Below are positions 55,087 through 63,615 of a stretch of DNA of 64,000 nucleotides, in pieces (position 1 is the stretch's first letter; the number at the start of each line of letters is the position of its first letter). The notes beneath the pieces were generated by a model. The model was not told the DNA's origin, searched no databases, and saw only the letters and a list, made by a program, of their open reading frames with translations. The position numbers and the translations under genes were made by a program. This DNA comes from Palsa-504 sp963744005 (GTDB lineage Bacteria; Actinomycetota; Actinomycetes; Streptosporangiales; Streptosporangiaceae). The stretch covers positions 1-64,000 of the forward strand of contig CAVURU010000004.1 in NCBI GenBank assembly GCA_963744005.1, written 5' to 3'.

Positions 55087-58000
55087 TCATCCGGCCGCCG
55101 TTTCCCTGGTGACGGTGACCCTGACCAGGCCGTCGCCGGCCGGCTGGGGATCGGCGCCGACCTCGGCGGCCGGGCGCACGTCCAGGCCGACGGCGAGAGT
55201 TTCCGCCGCCACGAACCCGGCGTGCGCGCGGATCGCGTCGGCCACCGCGCCGTCGGCGCCGACGACCAGGCGGATCCGGTCAGACACCGACAGGCCCGCG
55301 TCCCGGCGTGCCTGCTGCGCTACCCGCACCACGTCCCGGGCGGTCCCCTCGGCGGCCAGCTCCGGGGTCACCTCGGTGTCCAGCGCCACCAGGCCGGTGT
55401 TGCCGGGCAGCGCGGAGGCCGAGCCGCCCTCCGCGGTCATCCGCAGCTCGTACTCGCCGGGTTCGAGCTCGATTCCGGCGGCGGTGACGCGCTCCCCGGC
55501 TTGCTCCCAGTCGCCCGCCTTGACCGCCCGGATGACCTGCTGGACGCGGGCGCCGAGCCGCGGCCCGAGCAGCCGCGGGTTCACGGCCAGCTCGAATGTG
55601 CCCAGGCTGGCCACGTCGTCGGACAGCTCGACGGCCTTGACGTTGACCTCGTCGGCGATCAGGTCCGTGAACGGGGCCAGCGACTTGGCTTCGGGGTGGG
55701 CGATGACCAGCGAGGCCAGCGGCAGCCGGACCCGCAGCTGGCGTGCCTTGCGGACGCCCAGCGCGGTGCTGCATACCGCCCGGACCAGGTCCATCGCGCT
55801 GGTCAGGCCGGCGTCGTCGGGCCAGCCGGACACGTCGGGCCACTCGGCCAGGTGCACGCTGTCCTCGCCGGTCAGCCCGCGCCAGATCGCCTCGGCGGTC
55901 AGCGGCAGGAGCGGGGCGGCGGCCCGGCAGACCGTCTCCAGCACGGTCCACAGGGTGTCCAGCGCGGCCGGCTCCCCGGCCCAGAACCGGCTCCGCGAAC
56001 GGCGGATGTACCAGTTGGTCAGGACCTCGAGGTGCTCGCGGAGCAGCTGGCAGGCCGCGGCGACCTGGTAGGTGTCGAGCAGCTGCTCCAGCTCGGTCAC
56101 CATGGCCCCGGTCTTGGCCAGGATGTAGCGGTCCAGCACGTGCTCGCTGCTGACCGAGCGCCGGGCGGTGTAGGACTCGGCGTTCGCGTACAGCGCGAAG
56201 AAGTACCAGCTGTTCCACAGCGGCAGGATGGCCTGCCGGACCGCGTCCCTGATCCCCTGCTCGGTCACGATCAGGTTCCCGCCGCGCAGGATCGGGCTGG
56301 CCATCAGGAACCAGCGCATCGCGTCCGAGCCGTCGCGGTCGAACACCTCGTTCACGTCCGGGTAGTTGCGCAGGCTCTTGGACATCTTCTGCCCGTCGTT
56401 GCCGAGCACGATGCCGTGGCTGACGCAGGTGCGGAAGGCCGGCCGGTCGAACAGCGCGGTGGCCAGCACGTGCAGGGTGTAGAACCAGCCCCGGGTCTGG
56501 CCGATGTACTCCACGATGAAGTCGCCCGGGTAGTGGGAGTCGAACCACTCGCGGTTCTCGAACGGGTAGTGCACCTGAGCGAACGGCATCGACCCGGACT
56601 CGAACCAGCAGTCCAGCACCTCCGGCACCCGGCGCATCATGGACCGGCCGGTCGGGTCGTCCGGGTTCGGCCGGACCAGCTCGTCGATGGCCGGGCGGTG
56701 CAGGTCGGACGGGCGTACGCCGAAGTCCCGCTCCAGCTCGTCCAGTGACCCGTACACGTCGGTCCGCGGGTACGCCGGGTCGTCGCTCTGCCAGACCGGG
56801 ATCGGCGAGCCCCAGAACCGGTTCCGGCTGATCGACCAGTCCCGGGCGCCCGCCAGCCACTTGCCGAACTGGCCGTCCTTGACGTGGCCGGGCACCCAGG
56901 TGATGTCCTGGTTCAGCTCGACCATCCGGCCGGAGAACCTGGTCACCTCGACGAACCAGCTCGATACCGCCTTGTAGATCAGCGGGTTACGGCAGCGCCA
57001 GCAGTGCGGGTAGGAGTGCGTGTAGGTTTCCTTGCGCACCAGGGCGCCCTGGGCGCGCAGCTTCGCGGTGATCGGGTCGTTCGCGTCGAAGACGTGCTGG
57101 CCCTCGAAATCGGGCACCACGGAGGTGAACCGGGCCTGGTCGTCCACGGTGAGCACGGTCGGGATCCCGGCCGCCTGGCAGGCCAGCGCGTCGGCCTCGC
57201 CGTAGGCGGGCGCCATGTGCACCACCCCGGTGCCGTCCTCGGTGGTGACGTCGTCAGACAGGATGACCCGGAACGCGTCCTGGGTGCCGAACGCCCCGGC
57301 GTCGGTCAGATAGGGCAGCAGCGGCTCGTATCGCCGCCCGGCCAGCTCGGCGCCGGTCAGCGCGCCGACCTCGGCGGCGCCTTCCAGCTCCCGCTCGTAG
57401 GCCGCCTGCCGGTCCCGGGCCAGGATGTACCGCTCGCCGTCCTTCTCCAGCACCACGTAACCGATGTCCGCGCCGACCGCGCAGGCCAGGTTGGACGGCA
57501 GGGTCCACGGCGTGGTGGTCCAGGCCAGCAGCCACTCCCCGGTCTCCAGCTTGAACCGGACCGTGACCGAGGGGTCCTGCCGCTCGGCGTAGGTGTCGTC
57601 GTCCATCCGCAGCTCGTGGTTGGACAGCGGGGTCTCGCACCGCCAGCAGTACGGCAGCACCTTGAAGCCCTGGTAGATCAGGCCCTTGTCCCACAGCTGC
57701 CGGAACGCCCACATGACGCTCTCCATGTAGGAGAGGTCCAGCGTCTTGTAGTCGTGGTCGAAGTCGACCCAGCGCGCCTGGCGGGTGACGTAGTCCTGCC
57801 AGTCGCGGGTGTAGCGCAGCACCGACTCCCGGCAGGCCTGGTTGAACTTCTCGATGCCCATGGCCAGGATGTCGGTCTTGCCGGAGATGCCGAGCAGCCG
57901 TTCGGCCTCGACCTCGGCGGGCAGCCCGTGGCAGTCCCAGCCGAATCTGCGCTCGACCCGGCGGCCCTGCATGGTCCGGAAGCGCGGCACCAGGTCCTTG

Positions 58001-58213
58001 ACGTAGCCGGTGAGCAGGTGGCCGTAGTGCGGCAGCCCGTTGGCGAACGGCGGCCCGTCATAGAACACGAACTCGCTGGTCGGCGGGGCGCTGCCGGACC
58101 GAGGCGAGGAAGGTGTCGCGTTCCCGCCAGTACTCCAGCACCTCCCGCTCCAGCGCGGGGAAGCTCGGCTGGGCGGGTACCTCGGTGCCCCCGGAGCGTG
58201 GGTAAACGGCCAT
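55087..58213 (-). CDS. ileS: Isoleucyl-tRNA synthetase, one N-terminal frame shift
   Basis: The start ATG at 58213 (MAVYPRSGGTEVPAQPSF) has GAGG upstream. After about 40 residues one extra base near 58100 shifts the frame (LASV to GSAPPTSEFVFYDGPPF). The rest is intact: HYGH in GLPHYGHLLTGYVKDLVPRF (HIGH), RRFGWDCHGLPAEVEAERL, editing-domain AWTTTPWTLPSNLACAV, and KMSKS in GNDGQKMSKSLRNYP. The joined length of about 1040 residues and the eukaryote-like RFGWDCHGLP mark the IleS2 type, which is generally less sensitive to mupirocin. A T-box leader upstream indicates control by uncharged tRNA-Ile. The gene is usually essential, so the shift is almost surely a sequence error. Confidence 0.95.
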
Positions 58214-58239
58214 CGGTTCGGTCCTCGCGGTGTGCTGCT

Positions 58240-58460
58240 GCTTCCTTCAGGCCACGAGGACGATGCGCCCGCTCCCGCGCGGGCCCACCGCGGTACCACC
58301 TCGCTTGCCGCCCGGCCGCTGGTATAGCAGCGTCCGGAGCGGCCGCTCGTTAGCCGGCTGTGACGGGCCAGACCCGCCCGGTTCTACTCAGGCCGGCCGG
58401 CCCTTTCTTCCGGGAGCTCCCCGGTGATAGCCGGATCGTCGCCACGTGCCTACAAGGCTA
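58240..58460 (-). promoter_or_regulatory. T-box riboswitch (ultrashort Stem I, Ile type) before ileS
   Basis: On the minus strand the T-box core AAGCGAGGTGGTACCGCGG lies at about 58287-58305. Upstream, CCGGCTATCACCGGGG forms a very short Stem I whose loop holds the Ile codon ATC, the complement of 58426-58428. This matches the ultrashort-Stem-I ileS T-boxes described in mycobacteria and Nocardia, which control translation by hiding the ribosome site. The leader ends about 25 bases before the ileS start, leaving room for sequestration of the GAGG. Confidence 0.92.
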
Positions 58461-58561
58461 GCCGCTGCCGCCGCATTCCCGCGACCCGGATTCGTTACTG
58501 CAGGTTCCGTCTCGCTAACAGCATGGTTGTCACATCGGCCCGCACCGGCGGCCCGATGCGG

Positions 58562-58639
58562 AATCGCCGCCGCCCGTCCGTCGGATAAATCGCCGCGCCC
58601 GTCCGTCGGGTAAATCGCCGCAGCCCGTCCGTCGGGCAA
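58562..58639. repeat. 26-base tandem repeat, three copies
   Basis: Units of the type AATCGCCGC.GCCCGTCCGT followed by CGG.TAA begin at 58562, 58588 and 58613; later partial copies (CCGTCCGTCG, CCATCCGTCGGATAA) follow up to 58705. The array lies between the ileS leader and the adenosine deaminase gene. No gene is seen in 58461-59080. Confidence 0.82.
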
Positions 58640-58767
58640 GTTGCCGTATTCGTCACCGTCCGTCGTGGCCGCGACGCCCGGTCTGGGGCCCATCCGTCGG
58701 ATAAGCCGCGGCCGTCCTACCCCGCGAATGGTGCCTGCGTGCCCCTGCCGCCTCACCCGCCCCCACT

Positions 58768-58865
58768 GCACCATGACCGTGGTAGATCCGGGCTCAATGG
58801 AATATCCGGGGCATCGGAGTGCACCAGATTTTCCACGGAGCCCGGATCCACCACGATCATGGTGC
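58768..58865. repeat. 98-base imperfect palindrome
   Basis: Arms 58768-58795 and 58838-58865 are reverse complements with two mismatches in 28, containing GATCCGGGCTC and its complement. The 42 bases between them also show weaker symmetry, so the whole element can fold into one long hairpin. It lies 215 bases downstream of the adenosine deaminase stop and about 300 bases upstream of the T-box leader. It resembles a miniature palindromic element. Confidence 0.8.
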
Positions 58866-59080
58866 TGGTGATCCTGGGGCGAGACATGAGGCGGGGCCGG
58901 GAGGTTCCGCCCCCGACCCCGATCCGGCGTCGGCTGGCATACGGGAGACGGCGCGATCGTGCCGCGCGGCCTGGCTCTAACGACGTGGTTGCCCCGAGCC
59001 GGCCGGACGGCGCGGGCCAGGACGAGGGCCCGCCGAACCGAGCGCGAGCGCGCACCACGGTCCGTTCGGCCGAAGGAATC

Positions 59081-60097
59081 TCAGGGCGTGGCGAGCCAGC
59101 CGTCGATGTCGGCCAGCGCGGCGGCCCGGAGCGGATCGGGCGCCGCCGAGGCCAGCACGGACGAACGGGCCAGGTCGGCCAGCTCCGCATCGCTGAAGCC
59201 GTGTACCTGCCGGGCGGTCTCGTACTGGGCGACCAGGCGCGGGCCGAACAGCAGCGGATCATCGGCACTCAGCGCTACCGGCACGCCCGCCTCGAACAGC
59301 GGGCGAAGCGGAACCTGGGACGGCCCGCGCGCGATGCCGAGCGCGACGTTGGAGGAGGGGCACACCTCGCAGGTGACGCCCTCGGCGGCCAGCCGCTTGA
59401 GCACCGCCGGGTCCTCCGCGGCCCGGACGCCGTGCCCGATCCGGTCCGCATGCAGGTCATCCAGGCAGGCCGTGACGCTGGCCGGGCCGCACAGCTCGCC
59501 GCCGTGCGGGACGAGCAGCAGCCCGGCCCGCTCGGCGATCCGGAACGCCGGGGCGAAGTCGCGCGGGGGACCGCGCCGTTCGTCGTTGGACAGCCCGAAG
59601 CCGGTCACGCCGCGGCCCGCGTACTGGGCGGCCAGCCGGGCCAGGGTCCTGGCCTCCAGCGGGTGCTTGGTCCGGTTGGCCGCGACGATGACGCCGATCC
59701 CGACCCCGGTCGCCTGCGACGCGGCCCCGGCCGCGTCGAGCACGAGCTCGAGCATGGCCGTGATCCCGCCGAACCGCGCGGCGTACCCGTCCGGGTCAAC
59801 CTGGATCTCCAGCCACCGCGAGCCCTCGGCCCGCTCGTCGTGCGCCGTCTCGGCCAGCAGCTGCCGGATGTCGGCGGGCGTGCGCAGCACCGACCGCGCC
59901 GTGTCGTACAGCCGCTGGAACCGGAACCAGCCGCGCTCGTCGGTCCCGCTGAGCTGCGGCGGCCAGTCCTGGTCCAGCGCGGGCGGCAGCCGGATGCCGT
60001 GCCGCCGGGCCAGGCCGACCATCGTCGCGTGCCGCATCGACCCGGTCAAGTGCAGGTGCAGGTGCGCCTTCGGCAGCGCGGAAAGCGACCGTGCCAT
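59081..60097 (-). CDS. add: Adenosine deaminase
   Basis: A 338-residue TIM-barrel metalloenzyme from ATG 60097. Motifs are PKAHLHLHLTGSMR (metal His-x-His), LLLVPHGGELCG (His and Glu), HADRIGHGVRA (catalytic His) and PVALSADDPLLF (metal Asp). It converts adenosine to inosine in purine salvage; the HLTGS in place of HLEGS is seen in some actinobacterial members that may act on other purines. It follows the aminotransferase gene by 18 bases on the same strand, so the two are probably co-transcribed. Confidence 0.9.
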   Translation of the reverse strand: MARSLSALPKAHLHLHLTGSMRHATMVGLARRHGIRLPPALDQDWPPQLSGTDERGWFRFQRLYDTARSVLRTPADIRQLLAETAHDERAEGSRWLEIQVDPDGYAARFGGITAMLELVLDAAGAASQATGVGIGVIVAANRTKHPLEARTLARLAAQYAGRGVTGFGLSNDERRGPPRDFAPAFRIAERAGLLLVPHGGELCGPASVTACLDDLHADRIGHGVRAAEDPAVLKRLAAEGVTCEVCPSSNVALGIARGPSQVPLRPLFEAGVPVALSADDPLLFGPRLVAQYETARQVHGFSDAELADLARSSVLASAAPDPLRAAALADIDGWLATP

Positions 60098-60115
60098 CCG
60101 GCTAGTGTGCCGTTC

Positions 60116-61318
60116 CTACCTGGCGTCCGCGAGCAGCTTCGCCATCCGGGCGACGCCCTCTTCCAGCTCGGCGTCGCCCAGCGCGCAGGAGAGCCGGAAA
60201 TAGCCGGGTGTCCCGAACGCCTCGCCGGGGACCACGGCCACCTCCGCCTCGTCCAGCACGAGGCCGGCCAGCTCCGCCGACGTCTGCGGCCGGCGGCCCG
60301 CGATCTCCTTCCCCAGCAGGCCCTTGACGCTGGGGTAGCAGTAGAACGCGCCCTGCGGTTCCGGGCAGATCACGCCGGGGATCTCGTTCAGCATCCGGGT
60401 CATCGTCAGCCGGCGCCGGTCGAACGCCTCGCGCATGACCGCGACCGCCGACAGGTCGCCCGATACGGCGGCCAGTGCCGCCGCCTGGGCCACGTTGCAC
60501 ACGTTGGAGGTCGCGTGGCTCTGCATGTTCGCCGCGGCGCTGATCACGTCCTTGGGCCCGATCATCCAGCCCACCCGCCAGCCGGTCATCGCGTAGGTCT
60601 TGGCCACGCCGTTGAGCACCACGCAGGTGTCGGCGGTCCGCGGGGCCTGGACCGGGATCGAGGAGAACACCGCGTCGCCGTAGACCAGGTGCTCGTAGAT
60701 CTCGTCGGTGACCACCCACAGGCCGTGGTCTGCGGCCCATTCGCCGATGGCGGCGACCTGATCCGGCGGGTAGACGGCCCCGGTCGGGTTGGACGGCGAC
60801 ACGAACAGCACGATCTTGCTCCTGTCCGTGCGGGCCGCCTCCAGGTCCTGCACCGACGCCAGGTAGCCGGAGCGCTCGTCGGTCAGGACCGGGCGCATCA
60901 CGCCGCCGGCCAGCGCGATGACCTCGGGGTAGGTGGTCCAGTACGGCGCGGGCACGATGACCTCGTCGCCGGGGTCGAGCAGGGTCGCGAACGTTTCGTA
61001 GACCGCCTGCTTGCCGCCGTTGGTGACCAGGACCTGGCTGGGTTCCACCTGGTAACCCGAATCCCTGGCGGTCTTGGCCGCGATCGCCTCGCGGAGTTCG
61101 GGCAGCCCGGCGGCGGGGGTGTACTTGTGGAAACGCGGCTGCTCGCAGGCGCGCTGGGCGGCCTGGACGATGTAGTCGGGCGTCGGGAAGTCCGGCTCCC
61201 CGGCGCCGAAGCCGATGACCGGCCGGCCCGCCGCCTTGAGCGCCTTGGCCTTGGCGTCTACCGCCAGCGTGGCGGATTCGGAGATAGCGGACACGCGTGC
61301 GGAGAGTCTGGTTGGCAT
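60116..61318 (-). CDS. aspC: Aspartate/aromatic aminotransferase, class I
   Basis: A 400-residue PLP enzyme from ATG 61318 (MPTRLSARVSAISESATLAV); ATG 61327 is a weaker alternative. Motifs are GFGAGEPDFPTPDYIVQAA, FHKYTPAAGLPELREAIA, SPSNPTGAVYP, DEIYEHLVYGD and the PLP Lys in LNGVAKTYAMTGWRVGWMIG; the terminal Arg is in YFRLSCAL. It exchanges amino groups between aspartate and 2-oxoglutarate. Its position next to tRNA-Trp and secE is the usual actinobacterial order. Confidence 0.93.
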   Translation of the reverse strand: MPTRLSARVSAISESATLAVDAKAKALKAAGRPVIGFGAGEPDFPTPDYIVQAAQRACEQPRFHKYTPAAGLPELREAIAAKTARDSGYQVEPSQVLVTNGGKQAVYETFATLLDPGDEVIVPAPYWTTYPEVIALAGGVMRPVLTDERSGYLASVQDLEAARTDRSKIVLFVSPSNPTGAVYPPDQVAAIGEWAADHGLWVVTDEIYEHLVYGDAVFSSIPVQAPRTADTCVVLNGVAKTYAMTGWRVGWMIGPKDVISAAANMQSHATSNVCNVAQAAALAAVSGDLSAVAVMREAFDRRRLTMTRMLNEIPGVICPEPQGAFYCYPSVKGLLGKEIAGRRPQTSAELAGLVLDEAEVAVVPGEAFGTPGYFRLSCALGDAELEEGVARMAKLLADAR

Positions 61319-61620
61319 GGCATCCATTGTGCCGTGCCGCCCGGGAGGCCACGAACGATAATGCTGCGATCGCTCCGGACGGTTCGACGCGGGGTGCCAA
61401 TGGACGTACACTTCTTGGACCGGCAGCCGGGCTGTCGTTGCGGCAGCATGCCCAAGCGGGTGCGGCCAGACGTGTTGTATAGCAGTATGTGCTGTAGGGT
61501 GGCGCGGCCGGAAGGCGGCACCGCCGGGCCGTGTTGAATATCCAGTGCGGCACAACAGCGTTGCGAAGACAGTGTCGTGAAGGCAGTGTCGCGAAGACGA
61601 AGACAGTGTCGTGAAGACAG
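61319..61620. other. Promoter region of aspC (minus) and tRNA-Trp/secE (plus)
   Basis: About 300 bases with no gene. The sequence CGAAGACAGTGTCGTGAAG occurs at about 61564 and 61596, 33 bases apart, with a third partial copy between, just before tRNA-Trp. An AT-richer patch lies at 61475-61500. Promoters for both directions are expected here but not resolved. Confidence 0.5.
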
Positions 61621-61694
61621 AGGGCAGTAGCTCAATTGGTCAGAGTCCCGGTCTCCAAAACCGGTGGTTGGGGGTTCGAGTCCCTCCTGCCCTG
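61621..61694 (+). tRNA. tRNA-Trp (CCA)
   Basis: A complete cloverleaf: acceptor AGGGCAG 61621-61627 with CTGCCCT 61687-61693, discriminator G61694. The anticodon stem is CCGGT/ACCGG with loop CTCCAAA and anticodon CCA at 61655-61657. The T loop is TTCGAGT. It lies 50 bases before secE, as in other actinobacteria. Confidence 0.95.
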
Positions 61695-61744
61695 CGAGTG
61701 CGGTCTGGCCAAACCGCGTTGTCAGCTATGTATTAGGTGAGGAT

Positions 61745-61999
61745 ATGGCGACTCAGACACGCGGCGAGGCCGCGGAGAAACGGAGCGGAGGCGGGCGCTC
61801 GGCTAAGCGTGCGAGCCGTACCACCCCCGCCCTGTTCTTCCGGCAGATGGTCGGCGAGCTCCGAAAGGTGATCTGGCCGACCCGCAACGTGCTTGTCACC
61901 TACACGGTGGTGGTCGTGGTCTTCGTGGTTGTCATGGCCACCATCGTGACGCTGCTCGACCTCGGGTTCACCAAGCTCGTGTTCGAGCTGTACGGCTAG
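61745..61999 (+). CDS. secE: Preprotein translocase subunit SecE
   Basis: An 84-residue membrane protein from ATG 61745 with GGTGAGG upstream. A basic, Ser/Gly-rich N-terminus is followed by the conserved amphipathic helix FFRQMVGELRKVIWPTRNVL and a single membrane helix VVVVVFVVVMATIVTLLDLG. It clamps the two halves of SecY in the translocon. It precedes nusG as usual. Confidence 0.97.
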   Translation: MATQTRGEAAEKRSGGGRSAKRASRTTPALFFRQMVGELRKVIWPTRNVLVTYTVVVVVFVVVMATIVTLLDLGFTKLVFELYG

Positions 62000-62188
62000 A
62001 CGGCGCCGGCTTGCCCCGCGGGGAAGCGGGCCGGGAGCCAGCAGCAGCGCCCGCCGGGCGCCGTGCCATGGCTGCGCCAGATGATCGTGATTGCGGAAAG
62101 GCAGACCTAACGTGTCCGGGACCCAGTTGGATTCCGCGGCGACGACGACCAGGACAACCGGACGCGGAAACCGGGGAAGGCGGATGAG

Positions 62189-63034
62189 GTGAGCGAATAC
62201 AGCGCAGGAGCCGAGGGGATCGACGGCGCTGATCGCCCTGACGACGCCGCCCCGGCTGACGGCGCGGGCGCCCTGGCTGACGGCGCGGCGGCCGGCCCCG
62301 CCGACGAGGCGGAAGCCCTCGCCGACGAGCCCGAAACCCTCGCCCATGAGCCCGACGCCCTCGCCGAGGAGCCTGACGCCCTCGCCGACGAGCCCGAAGC
62401 CCTGGCGGAGGATGAAGCCCTGGCGGAGGATGCTGACAGCGAGGCCGACAGCGCGGCGGAAGAGTTCATGCGCGAGCTGCGCATGCTGCCCGGGGACTGG
62501 TACGTGGTGCACTCCTACGCCGGCTACGAGAACCGGGTGAAGACCAACCTGGAGAGCCGGATCCAGTCGCTGAACATGGAGGATTACATCTTCCAGATCG
62601 AGGTTCCCGTCCACATGGTGACCGAGATCAAGAGCGGCAAGCGGCAGCAGGTCTCGGAGAAGGTCCTGCCCGGCTACATCCTGGTGCGGATGGAGCTCAC
62701 GGACGAATCGTGGGCCGTGGTGCGCAACACGCCGGGCGTGACCGGCTTCGTGGGCCTGTCCAGCCGCCCCTCGCCGCTGATGCTCGGCGAGGTGGCCTCG
62801 CTGCTGGCGCCCGAGCCCGAGCCCAGCGCGAAGCAGGCCGAGGCCGCTCGCGCCGCCGCCACGCCGGACTTCGAGGTCGGTGAGTCGGTTACCGTGATGG
62901 ACGGGCCGTTCGCGACCCTGCCCGCCACCGTGAACGAGATCAACCCCGAGTCCCAGAAGCTCAAGGTGCTGGTGTCGATTTTCGGCCGGGAGACGCCGGT
63001 CGAGTTGTCGTTCGACCAGGTGACCAAGATCTAA
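62189..63034 (+). CDS. nusG: Transcription termination/antitermination protein NusG
   Basis: A 281-residue protein from GTG 62189. Residues 1-95 are an acidic extension with repeated ALADEPE-type units (EPETLAHEPDALAEEPDALA). The NGN domain follows (DWYVVHSYAGYENRVKTNLE, VLPGYILVRMELTDESWAVV, RNTPGVTGFVG), and the KOW domain is FEVGESVTVMDGPFATLPAT. It binds RNA polymerase and affects pausing and Rho. The acidic leader is common in actinobacterial NusG but is long and repetitive here. About 190 non-coding bases separate it from secE. Confidence 0.97.
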   Translation: MSEYSAGAEGIDGADRPDDAAPADGAGALADGAAAGPADEAEALADEPETLAHEPDALAEEPDALADEPEALAEDEALAEDADSEADSAAEEFMRELRMLPGDWYVVHSYAGYENRVKTNLESRIQSLNMEDYIFQIEVPVHMVTEIKSGKRQQVSEKVLPGYILVRMELTDESWAVVRNTPGVTGFVGLSSRPSPLMLGEVASLLAPEPEPSAKQAEAARAAATPDFEVGESVTVMDGPFATLPATVNEINPESQKLKVLVSIFGRETPVELSFDQVTKI

Positions 63035-63050
63035 GTGAGGAAATAGTCCC

Positions 63051-63485
63051 ATGCCGCCAAGAAGGAAGAGGCTCGCCGCCGTCGTCAAGGTGCAGCTGCC
63101 CGCCGGCCAGGCCACCCCGGCCCCCCCGGTCGGTACCGCGCTGGGCCCGCACGGCGTGAACATCATGGACTTCGTCCGCCAGTACAACGCGGCGACCGAA
63201 AGCCAGCGGGGCAACATCATCCCGGTCGAGATCTCCATCTACGAGGACCGGAGCTTCACCTTCATCACCAAGACCCCGCCCGCTCCCGAGCTGATCAAGA
63301 AGGCCGCGGGCGTGGACAAGGGCAGCGCCGAGCCGCACAAGACCAAGGTGGGCAGCATCACCCCGGCCCAGGTCCGTGACATCGCGCAGACCAAGATGCC
63401 GGACCTGAACGCCACCACGATCGAGGCGGCGGAGAAGATCATCGCCGGCACCGCCCGCTCCATGGGCATCCGGGTCGAGGGCTGA
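63051..63485 (+). CDS. rplK: 50S ribosomal protein L11
   Basis: A 144-residue protein from ATG 63051 after AGTGAGGAAA. The sequence VVKVQLPAGQATPAPPVGTA, LGPHGVNIMDFVRQYNAAT and DLNATTIEAAEKIIAGTARS is unmistakably L11, which binds the GTPase-associated region of 23S rRNA. It starts 16 bases after nusG and is part of the nusG-rplK-rplA operon. Confidence 0.98.
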   Translation: MPPRRKRLAAVVKVQLPAGQATPAPPVGTALGPHGVNIMDFVRQYNAATESQRGNIIPVEISIYEDRSFTFITKTPPAPELIKKAAGVDKGSAEPHKTKVGSITPAQVRDIAQTKMPDLNATTIEAAEKIIAGTARSMGIRVEG

Positions 63486-63615
63486 GCGCGCGGACCGCAG
63501 CCTGCGCCGGAACAACGGGCCGGCGTCAGCAGTTATCAAGGACGAATCAGGATCTGTGGCAGGGCCTCGCGCGGCCCGATGACCACAACCTCCGGAAATC
63601 TTGGGAGACAAGCAG

